Shown here one piece after another: positions 5,970 through 14,041 of a stretch of DNA of 17,739 nucleotides. The notes under the pieces were generated by a model. The model did not search any database and had not been told where the DNA came from. It was given only the letters and a program-made list of their open reading frames with translations. The translations under genes and the position numbers were made by a program. The stretch is from CAZOVK01 sp964583165 (lineage in GTDB: Bacteria; Bacillota; Clostridia; Lachnospirales; WRAX01). Location: the NCBI GenBank assembly GCA_964583165.1, contig CAZOVK010000047.1, forward strand, positions 1 to 17,739. Direction: 5' to 3'. Numbering within the stretch: position 1 is the stretch's first letter; the number at the start of each line of letters is the position of its first letter.

Positions 5970-7115
5970 ATGATTTATCGTGAATTAGGCAAGACCGGGA
6001 TTATGGTAAGCGAGATTGGCATCGGATGTGAGGGGTTTATCGGTAAGGACGAGGGCTTCTCAAATGAGTTATTCGAAAGAGCGTTTGAGGCAGGCGTGAA
6101 CTGTATGGATTTGTACAGCCCGAACCCTGAAATGCAACGGCAAATAGGTAATATTCTCAGAGGGCGACGTGATAAATTCATATTGCAGTCGCATATCTGC
6201 ACTATCTGGCAAGACGGGCAATATAAGGCCACACGCAAGTTAGACGAGGTGAAGGCGTCGTTTGAGCTGAGCCTTTTAAACCTCCAGACAGACTACATAG
6301 ACATCGGCATGATTCACTATGTGGATTCTGTCGCGCTCTGGGAAGAGGTTGTCAGCGGCGGGGTTTATGAATACGCCAAGGAACTCAAAGCGGCGGGCAA
6401 AATCCGAACGATAGGGCTTAGTAGCCACAACCCATTGGTTGCGCTCGCGGCTGTTGAGAGTGGGCTTATTGACGTGTTGATGTTTTCAATCAACCCTTGT
6501 TATGACCTCTTACCGCCCGACGACAATGTGGAAAACCTGTTCGCGCAGGATACCTACGCAAAAGAATTTCTGAATATCGACCCCGTTCACACTCAACTTT
6601 ATGAAACATGTAGCCGCATGGGCGTTGGTATCACCGTTATGAAGGTGTTCGGCGGAGGACAGCTTTTGACCGATAATTCTCCCGCGGGTAAGGCTCTGAC
6701 TGTCAACCAGTGCATACACTATGCGCTGACACGGCCTGCTGTGGCTAGCGTGATGTCGGGCGTTCACACAATCGAACAGCTTACCGCGAGCCTGAACTAC
6801 GAAACGTCAACCGCGGAAGAAAAGGACTACGCCGCCGCGTTCGCCGATTTCCCGAAGATGAATTGGAGCGGTCACTGTATGTATTGTGGGCATTGTGCGC
6901 CGTGCCCACTTGGCATTGAAGTCGCTTCGGTGACGAAATTCCTCAATCTAGCCAAGGCACAAGGCTCTGTGCCCGAAACAGTCCGTGAGCACTACGCCGC
7001 TTTACCCCACAAGGCGGGCGAATGTATCGCTTGCGGGGCTTGCGAAACGCGCTGTCCGTTTGCTGTTAAGATAATTGAGAATATGGCGGCGGCGAAGGTT
7101 ATGTTTGGGGAATAA
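5970..7115 (+). CDS. Divergent aldo/keto reductase-fold protein with two C-terminal [4Fe-4S] motifs
   Basis: This 381-residue protein has the aldo/keto reductase barrel (IYRELGKTGIMVSEIGIG start; GLSSHNP near 149-155; GVGITVMKVFGGG near 218-230) and a ferredoxin-like tail with C303/C306/C309/C312 and C352/C355/C358/C362 each followed by Pro. The tetrad is altered: Asp47 and His116 are present, but the Tyr position (five after the Asp) is Asn52 and the Lys region reads FILQSHIC with no Lys. It may therefore not be an ordinary carbonyl reductase. Clostridia carry a recognisable subfamily with the same DLYSPNP and HYALTRPAVASV segments, so the change looks inherited rather than local damage. Start: ATG 5970 after AAGGGGGAT. 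No convincing promoter lies between the rpsI terminator and the gene. Confidence 0.88.
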   Translation: MIYRELGKTGIMVSEIGIGCEGFIGKDEGFSNELFERAFEAGVNCMDLYSPNPEMQRQIGNILRGRRDKFILQSHICTIWQDGQYKATRKLDEVKASFELSLLNLQTDYIDIGMIHYVDSVALWEEVVSGGVYEYAKELKAAGKIRTIGLSSHNPLVALAAVESGLIDVLMFSINPCYDLLPPDDNVENLFAQDTYAKEFLNIDPVHTQLYETCSRMGVGITVMKVFGGGQLLTDNSPAGKALTVNQCIHYALTRPAVASVMSGVHTIEQLTASLNYETSTAEEKDYAAAFADFPKMNWSGHCMYCGHCAPCPLGIEVASVTKFLNLAKAQGSVPETVREHYAALPHKAGECIACGACETRCPFAVKIIENMAAAKVMFGE

Positions 7116-7117
7116 AA

Positions 7118-7150
7118 CAAGACGGCAAGGGAAGAACCCTTGCCGTTTTT
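7118..7150. terminator. Terminator shared by convergent genes
   Basis: ACGGCAAGGG (7122-7131) pairs perfectly with CCCTTGCCGT (7137-7146) around AAGAA. On the plus strand TTTT follows directly (7147-7150), so it ends the reductase transcript. On the minus strand CTTGTTTTATT follows, so it can also stop transcription from the peptidase gene, whose stop codon is 9 bases away. Confidence 0.88.
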
Positions 7151-7158
7151 ATGTTCAT

Positions 7159-8949
7159 TTAGTTAAGGTGTTTCTGCAAAAACTCCGCAACCTGCGGGTA
7201 GCAATCGAGCTGATTCTTGAGTTTCGCCAGCCCATGCCCTTCATCACCATAAATCAGGCATTTCACCGCAACGCCCCTATCTTCAAGGCTCTTGACAATC
7301 TGCCGTGCTTCCGATACGGGCACGCGTGGGTCGTTTTCGCCGTGAATAACCATAAGTGGGGTCACAATTTCGTTCACCTTGTGTATCGGCGAAACGGCGC
7401 GGAGAACATGGCGGTGTTTAGCTAGACTGCCATATTCGCTCTCGCGGTGGGCGCGGCGATATTCGGCTGTATTTTCAAGGAAGGTTTCTAAATCGGACAT
7501 GCCGACTGTGTCAACGGCCGCGCTGAAGAGCTCGGGGAACTCCGTAATGGATGCAAGTGTCATGTAACCGCCGTAACTGCCACCCATAACACTGAACTTG
7601 CCGGGCTGACCGATGCCCGATTTAATGAGGTGCTCAACCAAGCTACCGATGTCTTTTACGCTGTCTAAGCGTTTTTCTATGTCATCAAGGTGGGTGTAAG
7701 CCTTGCCATAACCTACACTGCCGCGTACATTAGGCGCTACAATAATGAAGCCTTCATTTACCAGATACATCAGAAGCGCGGAGTAAAGCGGCAACTCTTG
7801 CCCCTCGGGACCGCCGTGGATTTCGACAATCACAGGCGCGTTATCGGGCGTGGTTGACTTCTTGTATAACCAATATGGCACACTCAGACCATCAAACGAG
7901 TTGAAACGGCGTAATTCAGGCTCAACTAGGTCGTCGGCTGTGATGCCGTCAAAAACCGTTTCTGTCAAGCGACGGCAACTGTCTGTGTCAAGGTCAAGTA
8001 GCCAGACATTACCCGGGCGTTTGACACTCATTGAACCAAACAGTAACTTATGCCCTGTGCGTGACCAGTTAAAACCTGTGTAGCTGAAAACTACGCCTTT
8101 GGGCGGTGTAATGGTGTTCACAAAGGCGTTAAGCTTCAAATCGAAGATTTTCAGCTCCATATAACCCTCAACATTGACCGCAAACGCCAAATACCTATCG
8201 TCAGCAGACAGCGCAAGTGCGTCAATGTCCCAGTTTTCGGTGTGAATGCGCGTGAGTGCCTTTGTCGCCACGTCATAATAGGCTATGTATGAAAACTCTG
8301 CGTCCTTGTCCGTCAGCAAGAAGAAACCCGTTGAGTCCGATTTCCACGCGGGGTGGGTATATTGCGCGAAGGCTGCGTTTGCGTCTACATTTTCGGCTTC
8401 GTCCTTTTCAATGTCATAAATCCAGAGGTAGTTATCAGACAGACCTTTCATCTTGTTATAAAGGAAGTAACGCCCATTAGGCGATAATGCGGCGGGTATG
8501 TTGTAGTTGTCGTTGTTCTCATGCAAAAGCGTCTGTTCGAGTGTTTCAAGGTTGACCTTACAGATGTCATAATGCGCGGCGTTACGCGCCGTGCTCGATA
8601 CAATAATCTCTTTGCCACCCGGTAATATGCCGCCGAAATTGTATCGCGCGTTCGGGTTGTTCGTGAGATTCTTTACTTCTTTGGTTTTTGTGTCGAGCAT
8701 GTAAATCTGTTCTTGCTCATTGCCGCCCATGTCAGATGTAAAAAACAGTTTACCATCCAAGGAAACAGGCGCAAGCGTCCACACGCGGTTTTCAAGATTC
8801 GTTAACTGAATCGGCTCACCGTGGTGAATGGGGCGCATCCAAACTTGGCTTACGCCGCTGGAGTTGTTCAGATATGCAATGTGTTTGTCGTCTGCAAACA
8901 CGCCGCTGCGTGATGTGAAGATGTTGAAGTAGCTGGCTATATTGCCCAT
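7159..8949 (-). CDS. S9-family serine peptidase (prolyl oligopeptidase / acylaminoacyl-peptidase type)
   Basis: This 596-residue protein should cleave short peptides in the cytoplasm; there is no signal peptide. Residues 1 to about 340 are a WD40/propeller-like repeat region (YLWIYDIEKDEAEN, LWLLDLDTDS-type blades), which in this family restricts access to small substrates. The C-terminal alpha/beta-hydrolase domain has oxyanion-side EIHGGPEG (376-383), nucleophile Ser458 in GGSYGGY, Asp540 in HGENDPRVP and His572 in DEGHGL, a complete triad. It is the last gene of the peptide transporter operon, 60 bases after the binding protein, but separated from it by an intrinsic terminator, with no promoter of its own seen. 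ATG 8949 follows AGGAGGG (8961-8955). Exact specificity (exo- or endo-acting, acylated N-termini) cannot be told. Confidence 0.93.
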   Translation of the reverse strand: MGNIASYFNIFTSRSGVFADDKHIAYLNNSSGVSQVWMRPIHHGEPIQLTNLENRVWTLAPVSLDGKLFFTSDMGGNEQEQIYMLDTKTKEVKNLTNNPNARYNFGGILPGGKEIIVSSTARNAAHYDICKVNLETLEQTLLHENNDNYNIPAALSPNGRYFLYNKMKGLSDNYLWIYDIEKDEAENVDANAAFAQYTHPAWKSDSTGFFLLTDKDAEFSYIAYYDVATKALTRIHTENWDIDALALSADDRYLAFAVNVEGYMELKIFDLKLNAFVNTITPPKGVVFSYTGFNWSRTGHKLLFGSMSVKRPGNVWLLDLDTDSCRRLTETVFDGITADDLVEPELRRFNSFDGLSVPYWLYKKSTTPDNAPVIVEIHGGPEGQELPLYSALLMYLVNEGFIIVAPNVRGSVGYGKAYTHLDDIEKRLDSVKDIGSLVEHLIKSGIGQPGKFSVMGGSYGGYMTLASITEFPELFSAAVDTVGMSDLETFLENTAEYRRAHRESEYGSLAKHRHVLRAVSPIHKVNEIVTPLMVIHGENDPRVPVSEARQIVKSLEDRGVAVKCLIYGDEGHGLAKLKNQLDCYPQVAEFLQKHLN

Positions 8950-8963
8950 TTTGACCCTCCTAT

Positions 8964-8992
8964 GAAAATAAGGGGCAACTTGCGTCGCCCCT
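8964..8992 (-). terminator. Terminator or attenuator between binding protein and S9 peptidase
   Basis: On the minus strand AGGGGCGAC pairs with GTTGCCCCT (9 bp, one G-U) around a GCAA tetraloop, followed by TATTTTC. It starts 17 bases after the binding-protein stop and ends 3 bases before the peptidase ribosome binding site. With no promoter visible in the 60-base gap, peptidase expression would need readthrough. Confidence 0.8.
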
Positions 8993-9009
8993 ATTCTTGT
9001 TAAAGTTGA

Positions 9010-10668
9010 TTATTTGTCAAGCCATGTGAACTCAAGACCGCTCGGGCGCGTAAGCGTAGAGCCTTCTTGCATGTTGCCATAGCCACGGATGTACTTCTTA
9101 AACGGCATCTTGCCGCCATTTTCGTTGATGAGAACAAGCGGGAGTTCTTCTGCCATGATAGCCTGAATTTCTTTGTAGATAACAGCGCGGTCAGCCAAAT
9201 CGGAAGCCAATTTGCCCTGTACCAAAAGCTCGTCGATACGCGCGTTCGAGTATTGACCTACGTTGACGGAACCGTTAGTGTCAACACGGTTGCCGACAGC
9301 CGCGATATCGGGACCTTGGTAGCCCGCAAGCATCGTGATTTCAAAGTCGTGATTGTCTTTAACCTTGTCTTGCCATGCGGAGTATTCCATTTGGTTCAGT
9401 TTCATTTCGATACCAGCCTCAAGAAGGTTAGCTTGCGCAACCATGAGCGTATCTTCAAAGCCAGTGAACGTGTCAACTGTGCATGTCAGATAAATGCCGT
9501 TGGCGTCTTTTGTGTAGCCGCATTCTTCAAGCAATTTCTGTGCTTCTTCGATATTTCTAGCGGGAATCTTCGCGTCTTCGTTCAAAGCCCAGCTGTAAAG
9601 CGGGGAAACATAGTATTCAGCCTGCTTGCCGGCCTTTTTGAGAGCCTTCGTGAATATTTCGTCAAGGTTCAACGCAAGCTGGAACGCTCTGCGCATCTTA
9701 ACATCTGTGAAACGACCATCTTTCAGGTTGAACGTGAAGTATGTGCGGTTAGCCCAAAGTTGGTCTTCTACATGGTATTCGGAGTCGTTGTCAAAACGGT
9801 CGCGCTCAGCATTCGGTACGCCTGTGCCGAGGATATCGACTTCGCCATTAACAAACGCCTGGAAAGCTGTCTGTTGGTCGGGGATAATCTGGTAGATTAC
9901 GCGGTCAAGATAGGGCTCTTGTCCCCAGTATTCCGGGTTCTTCTCGATTGTAACAGACACGCCGTTCTGATATTCAACAAACTTGAACGGGCCTGTGCCG
10001 ACGGGCTTCATGTTCACGGGGTTCGTGAGCCAGTCAGTGCCTTCATAAAGGTGTTTCGGCATGATGAAGATACCATACCAACCGAATACGCCCATTATGG
10101 AGGAATCAGGATTAGCGAGCTTGAACACAACCGTGTTCTTGTCAGGGCAAGTGATTTCTTCGACAGATGCAAGGCTCGCCGAAGCCATACCCTTTTCGGC
10201 TATGATTGTGTCAAACGTCCATTTTACGTCATCTGACGTAAACTCAACGCCGTCATGCCATTTGACATTCTCTTGAAGGTGGAAAGTAATCTCCTTGCCG
10301 TCTTCGCTGAAGTCCCAGCTTTTTGCAAGGTCGGGGATAACGTCCATGTTCAATGTAATCTGAACAAGGCTGTCATAAATGTTCTGGTTGATGCCGTAAG
10401 CGTTGTCGTCAGACTTTGCGTCCGGGTTGAAGTTTGTGGGGTCGCCCGAAAGGCTCACAATGACTGTGCCGCCCATTTTCGGCTCGTTTGCCGCCGGTGT
10501 CGCGGGGGCTTGTGAGGGGGTGGGGGTTGCTGATGCGGGTGTTGAACCCGACGGTGACGGGGTAGATGCAGGCGTTGAGCTGGGTGAAGGGCTTGTTGTG
10601 CCGCTACAACCGGCCAGCGTGCTGATGACAAGCATAGCCGCTACTGCGAAAGCGATAATCTTCTTCAC
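9010..10668 (-). CDS. Peptide-binding lipoprotein of an ABC transporter (SBP family 5, DppA/OppA type)
   Basis: This 552-residue extracytoplasmic protein captures the substrate and delivers it to the permeases. It begins with a lipoprotein signal peptide: charged KK, a hydrophobic core, and the lipobox LAGC with Cys21 as the lipidated residue. Residues 22-60 are an Ser/Thr/Pro/Ala-rich tether, then the family 5 fold begins with MGGTVIVSLSGDPTNFNP and continues with LQENVKWHDGVEFTSDDV (131-148), the family signature. GTG 10668 is set by AAGGAGAG (10683-10676). It lies 58 bases after the M14 peptidase gene. Family 5 binds di- and oligopeptides, nickel or murein peptides; the two peptidases beside it favour peptides, but the exact ligand cannot be read from sequence. 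Confidence 0.93.
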   Translation of the reverse strand: MKKIIAFAVAAMLVISTLAGCSGTTSPSPSSTPASTPSPSGSTPASATPTPSQAPATPAANEPKMGGTVIVSLSGDPTNFNPDAKSDDNAYGINQNIYDSLVQITLNMDVIPDLAKSWDFSEDGKEITFHLQENVKWHDGVEFTSDDVKWTFDTIIAEKGMASASLASVEEITCPDKNTVVFKLANPDSSIMGVFGWYGIFIMPKHLYEGTDWLTNPVNMKPVGTGPFKFVEYQNGVSVTIEKNPEYWGQEPYLDRVIYQIIPDQQTAFQAFVNGEVDILGTGVPNAERDRFDNDSEYHVEDQLWANRTYFTFNLKDGRFTDVKMRRAFQLALNLDEIFTKALKKAGKQAEYYVSPLYSWALNEDAKIPARNIEEAQKLLEECGYTKDANGIYLTCTVDTFTGFEDTLMVAQANLLEAGIEMKLNQMEYSAWQDKVKDNHDFEITMLAGYQGPDIAAVGNRVDTNGSVNVGQYSNARIDELLVQGKLASDLADRAVIYKEIQAIMAEELPLVLINENGGKMPFKKYIRGYGNMQEGSTLTRPSGLEFTWLDK

Positions 10669-10698
10669 TTAAATTCTCTCCTTCATAATTTATATGTA

Positions 10699-10711
10699 AG
10701 CGCAATGCGCT
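10699..10711 (-). other. Small hairpin before the binding-protein gene
   Basis: AGCGC and GCGCT flank three bases in the 58-base gap between the carboxypeptidase and binding-protein genes. There is no T-run, so it is not a terminator. In peptide transporter operons such hairpins can stabilise the binding-protein message. A weak promoter-like pair (GTGTCA, 16 bases, TATAAA on the minus strand) overlaps it. Confidence 0.3.
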
Positions 10712-10726
10712 GACACTCTTTTGTCG

Positions 10727-12094
10727 TTATTGCTTTGAGACATGTTCGGCAAGAAGCATACCGCACTCAAGCTGAATGCGCACAAGCTTCTGAATCGGGA
10801 TTACGTCATACTGCAAATCATTCTCGGCGATTTCGCCGTATTTCTTCATTAAAACTTCACATTCCATATGAACGGGAATGAGTTTGTCAAGAACCTCTTT
10901 CGGCGGGTTCTTCGCGATTTCATGCTCGATACCGCGAATCAGAAGCCCCCATGAGAAGAGGCGGTAGAACTTCGGCAACTCTAAGTTGTCAAACGCTTCT
11001 GACTCCTTACAGGGCTGTTTGTATTCGTCGTTCTCTTTGATGAACTTGACCTCTGACTCAAAATGTTTGTCACGGTCTTTGAGCATCAAGCGAATCATCT
11101 TGACAAACGGGTTGTCGTCTGACATGAACGCGTCAACCTTGGCGAAATGCTCCCCGATTTCTGCGTACTGCTTCTTCAATGTTTCCATTTTTTGAAGCGC
11201 GGCTTCCTCGCGGGTGAACTCCATGGGCTTAGAGCTCTCAATGCGCGGGTCATAGAAATATGGTAACTCTGTTACAAGTGTTGTGCAACCATATTGCCCG
11301 GCATAAGCGTCACTGGACGTACCCGCTGTAAGTAGTGTTTCCGGCGGTACTGCCGAATATTTCTCTAAGTGGTCGTAATTCTCCTTAGTACCGAACATCT
11401 TGAATACGGCGGGGTAGAACACGGGTGTCCAACTGACCTCGGGCTCGCCTAGATGTAATGGCACATTCTGTTTCTTGCTCGCCTCATGGAAAAGCGGGAA
11501 GATTTCGGGCGCGTCATTGGTTGTGTACCAATAAGTACCGCCAAAGCCCGCATTGTGAAGGCTATACATAAACGCAGGTTTCACTTCGTCGATGATTTTC
11601 ATGAGAGCCTGTGTTTCGGGTATCGGCTTGTCAAACTTGTAATTCTTGTAGTCAATCGGGAATGTCCACTCTGCCTGTTCATAACCGGCGGGGCGGAAGT
11701 AGTTGCGTGTGTAGTGGTAGAGCGTGAACGGCCCTTTGAACCAGCCTTCGTTAAGCTGTGTGCCGTCTACGTCGATACTCTTGATTAAGTACCACGTATA
11801 ACCCAAACCCTCGCGAAGTTCGGCGTCTTCGGCAAGCGCGCGTGAGAAATACTCTAACATCATCGCGCCCATTGGCTCATTCGGGTGGGGGCAACCGAAC
11901 ATGAAGCCGTTCTTGGGGCCATTGCCTATCTTTAGGCAATAAATCGGGTGACCCTTGCGCGATTTACCCGCTTCAAAGATAGAAACTATCTCGGGGTACT
12001 CGGCGGCAAGCTTCTTGCTGTTCTCGTCCATCTCGTCGACTGTCAAAAACTCCTGATAATCCGGCACGTTGTCAATCAGTTTCGTAAAGTCCAC
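10727..12094 (-). CDS. M14-family zinc carboxypeptidase, cytoplasmic
   Basis: This 455-residue protein matches the M14 metallocarboxypeptidase pattern. The zinc ligands are visible as HPNE (His70, Glu73) and His180 in YSLHNAGFGG; the catalytic glutamate is probably Glu276 in VTELPYFYD. The opening GKSRKGHPIYCLKIGN (43-58) is the usual substrate-side strand of the family. No signal peptide is present, so it should work on peptides already imported. A long C-terminal extension (about 300-455), rich in charged helices, has no function I can assign. GTG 12094 follows GAGGTG (12105-12100), 14 bases after the ATPase gene. Members of M14 include carboxypeptidases and murein-peptide amidases (MpaA type), so it could trim either food peptides or recycled cell-wall peptides. 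Confidence 0.85.
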   Translation of the reverse strand: MDFTKLIDNVPDYQEFLTVDEMDENSKKLAAEYPEIVSIFEAGKSRKGHPIYCLKIGNGPKNGFMFGCPHPNEPMGAMMLEYFSRALAEDAELREGLGYTWYLIKSIDVDGTQLNEGWFKGPFTLYHYTRNYFRPAGYEQAEWTFPIDYKNYKFDKPIPETQALMKIIDEVKPAFMYSLHNAGFGGTYWYTTNDAPEIFPLFHEASKKQNVPLHLGEPEVSWTPVFYPAVFKMFGTKENYDHLEKYSAVPPETLLTAGTSSDAYAGQYGCTTLVTELPYFYDPRIESSKPMEFTREEAALQKMETLKKQYAEIGEHFAKVDAFMSDDNPFVKMIRLMLKDRDKHFESEVKFIKENDEYKQPCKESEAFDNLELPKFYRLFSWGLLIRGIEHEIAKNPPKEVLDKLIPVHMECEVLMKKYGEIAENDLQYDVIPIQKLVRIQLECGMLLAEHVSKQ

Positions 12095-12108
12095 TTCATC
12101 ACCTCATT

Positions 12109-13065
12109 TTATTTTGTACAAAAGCAACTATAGAAATGCCCGTCACCCGCGTCTACCATTTCGGGGTATTGGCTGTGACAGCGTTGTTCGCGCATATAAC
12201 AGCGCGGCTCGAAGTAGCAACCCGGCCCCGTGTTAATCGGCGTGGGTGGTTCGCCTCCGAGGATAATGACCTCGCGGCGCTCCATTGGGTCAAGTGACGC
12301 GCAGTTAGAGATGAGCGCTCGCGTGTATGGGTGAATCGGGTTGTGTAAAACATCGTCAGTCTTACCGATTTCTACCACGCGACCAAGATACATAACGGCT
12401 ACGCGGTCAGAGATATAACGTGTCGTGCTGATGTCATGGCTGATAAACACCATGGCCGAACCCTTTTCTTTTGCGAGTGTGTGTAACATGTTGATGATGT
12501 CGGCGCGAATGCTTACATCAAGCATTGACACAGGCTCGTCAGCAACGACAAACTCGGGGTTCAAAAGCATTGAGCGCAAAATCGATATACGCTGTAGCTG
12601 ACCGCCCGATAACTCATGCGGAAAGCGGTCTATATAGTCCTTCGCGGGGGCTAAACCCGCGTCTTCAAGCAATTTCAGACAGATTTTATACTGTTCTTCA
12701 TAGCTGCCGCCGATTTTGTGTAACTTTAACGGTGTCATGAGGATTTTCTCAATACTGCTGCGCGGGTCAAACGTGTCGAACGGGTTCTGGAAAATCATCT
12801 GAACCTTGCGACGAAACGCCATGCGGTCTTGTTTAATCAGACTGTCGGCGGATTGACCGTTAAACTCGACTTCTCCATCTGTCGGTGGCTCAAGTCTTAT
12901 CAGCAAGCGCCCCAAGGTAGATTTTCCGCAACCGCTTTCGCCGATTACGCCCAAAATCTCGCCTTTTTGTAACTCAAACGACACGCCGTCAACGGCTTTG
13001 ACGTTATTCTTCTTCGCCTGATACCACTTGCGCAAGTTTTTGACGGATATAGCGGGTTTATCCAA
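12109..13065 (-). CDS. Peptide ABC transporter ATPase, OppF/DppF type
   Basis: This 318-residue protein is one of two ATPases that power peptide import from the inner face of the membrane. It has Walker A GESGCGKST (42-50), the Q-loop Gln93 (FQNP), signature LSGGQLQR (152-159), Walker B FVVADEP (172-178) and H-loop His210. The tail has the oligopeptide-transporter C-terminal domain with C283, C289, C296 and C314, a cysteine pattern that has been linked to a [4Fe-4S] cluster in some DppD/F proteins. Start: the longest frame begins at a TTG at 13080, but GGAGGT (13078-13073) lies inside that extension, so I take the TTG at 13065, 7 bases downstream. It then overlaps the stop of the upstream ATPase by 8 bases, which suggests coupled translation. 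Confidence 0.95.
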   Translation of the reverse strand: MDKPAISVKNLRKWYQAKKNNVKAVDGVSFELQKGEILGVIGESGCGKSTLGRLLIRLEPPTDGEVEFNGQSADSLIKQDRMAFRRKVQMIFQNPFDTFDPRSSIEKILMTPLKLHKIGGSYEEQYKICLKLLEDAGLAPAKDYIDRFPHELSGGQLQRISILRSMLLNPEFVVADEPVSMLDVSIRADIINMLHTLAKEKGSAMVFISHDISTTRYISDRVAVMYLGRVVEIGKTDDVLHNPIHPYTRALISNCASLDPMERREVIILGGEPPTPINTGPGCYFEPRCYMREQRCHSQYPEMVDAGDGHFYSCFCTK

Positions 13066-14029
13066 TGTCCTCACCTCCAACCAGATGACAGGCGCATGTC
13101 CACTTGTTGCCGACGCGCTTTGTCGTGGGCATTGACGTAAGGCAATTTTCCGTGCGCTCTGAACAGCGCGGCGCGAATGGGCAACCTTGAATTTCCTTCG
13201 CCAAATCGGGCAAAGAACCCGGAATACCGCGCAAACTCCCGCGTTCGCCCTTGAAGCTCGGGAATGAGCGTAATAACCCTTGCGTGTATGGGTGTTTCGG
13301 GTTTATCAAAACGTCCTTGACATACCCCGACTCAAGCATACAACCCGCGTACATAACCGCTATTTTCTTGCATGTTGACGCTACAACAGATACGTCATGG
13401 GTTATCATAAAGCGCGTGAGCTTCATGGTTTCTTCTAATTTAATAATCTCTCTGAGTATCTGGCTTTCGGTCACAACGTCAAGGGCTGTTGTGGCTTCGT
13501 CCAGAACGAGAAGCCGTGGGTTAAAGATAAGGCTTAGAGCAATACTTACGCGTTGCATCATACCGCCCGACAGTTCATGCGCGTAGAGATTGTAAACACG
13601 CGGCGCAAGGTTCACCATTTCAAACAGTTTCAGAATAACCTTCTTGCATTCCTCACTGCTCGCGTTGGGTCTGTGAACGCGGTAAATACCCTCTAGCTGT
13701 TTACCGATTTTATGTACGGGGCTTAGTGAGTTCATAGATTTCTGAAACACAACAGAAATCTGTGTCCAACGAACCTCGGCTAGTCTTTCGGGCGTCATTT
13801 TGATAATGTCCTCGCCGTTAAACTTGACCTCACCCGTGACTTCGGTTATACGCTTAGGCAACAGGCGCAGAATCGCCATTGCCAAAGTTGATTTTCCGGA
13901 GCCTGACTCCCCTACTATGCCGATTGAGTCTTGCTCGTCAATTTCAAGGTTCACATTCTTGCAGGCTTTGACGGCCTTGTCCTTCACCTTGTAAATAACA
14001 TTTACGTCTTTGACTTCTAAGATAGGCAC
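13058..14029 (-). CDS. Peptide ABC transporter ATPase, OppD/DppD type
   Basis: This 323-residue protein is the partner ATPase of the importer. It has Walker A GESGSGKST (40-48), Q-loop Gln96, signature LSGGMMQR (153-160), Walker B LLVLDEAT (173-180), H-loop His211, and the C-terminal cysteines C283, C289, C296 and C314 with the GCPFAPRC sequence typical of the DppD/OppD family. The start is GTG 14029, 6 bases after GGAGGT (14041-14036); an ATG two bases upstream is out of frame. It follows the permease by 12 bases. The next gene starts 8 bases before this gene's stop. Confidence 0.96.
   Translation of the reverse strand: MPILEVKDVNVIYKVKDKAVKACKNVNLEIDEQDSIGIVGESGSGKSTLAMAILRLLPKRITEVTGEVKFNGEDIIKMTPERLAEVRWTQISVVFQKSMNSLSPVHKIGKQLEGIYRVHRPNASSEECKKVILKLFEMVNLAPRVYNLYAHELSGGMMQRVSIALSLIFNPRLLVLDEATTALDVVTESQILREIIKLEETMKLTRFMITHDVSVVASTCKKIAVMYAGCMLESGYVKDVLINPKHPYTQGLLRSFPSFKGERGSLRGIPGSLPDLAKEIQGCPFAPRCSERTENCLTSMPTTKRVGNKWTCACHLVGGEDIG
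13073..13078 (-). promoter_or_regulatory. Ribosome binding site that sets the second ATPase start
   Basis: GGAGGT lies 7 bases before TTG 13065 and within the last codons of the upstream ATPase. It rules out the more upstream TTG at 13080, which overlaps the site itself. Confidence 0.8.
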
Positions 14030-14041
14030 ATCTACACCTCC

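Noticed and set aside
9067..10236. Long open frame (389 codons) on the plus strand opposite the binding-protein gene
   Set aside because: It is antisense to a gene with a lipoprotein signal, family signature and ribosome binding site; it has no motifs and no convincing ribosome binding site.
10675..10715. Internal promoter for the binding-protein gene (GTGTCA, 16 bases, TATAAA on the minus strand)
   Set aside because: Only 4 of 6 matches in the -35 box with a short spacer, overlapping a hairpin; too weak to list as a promoter.
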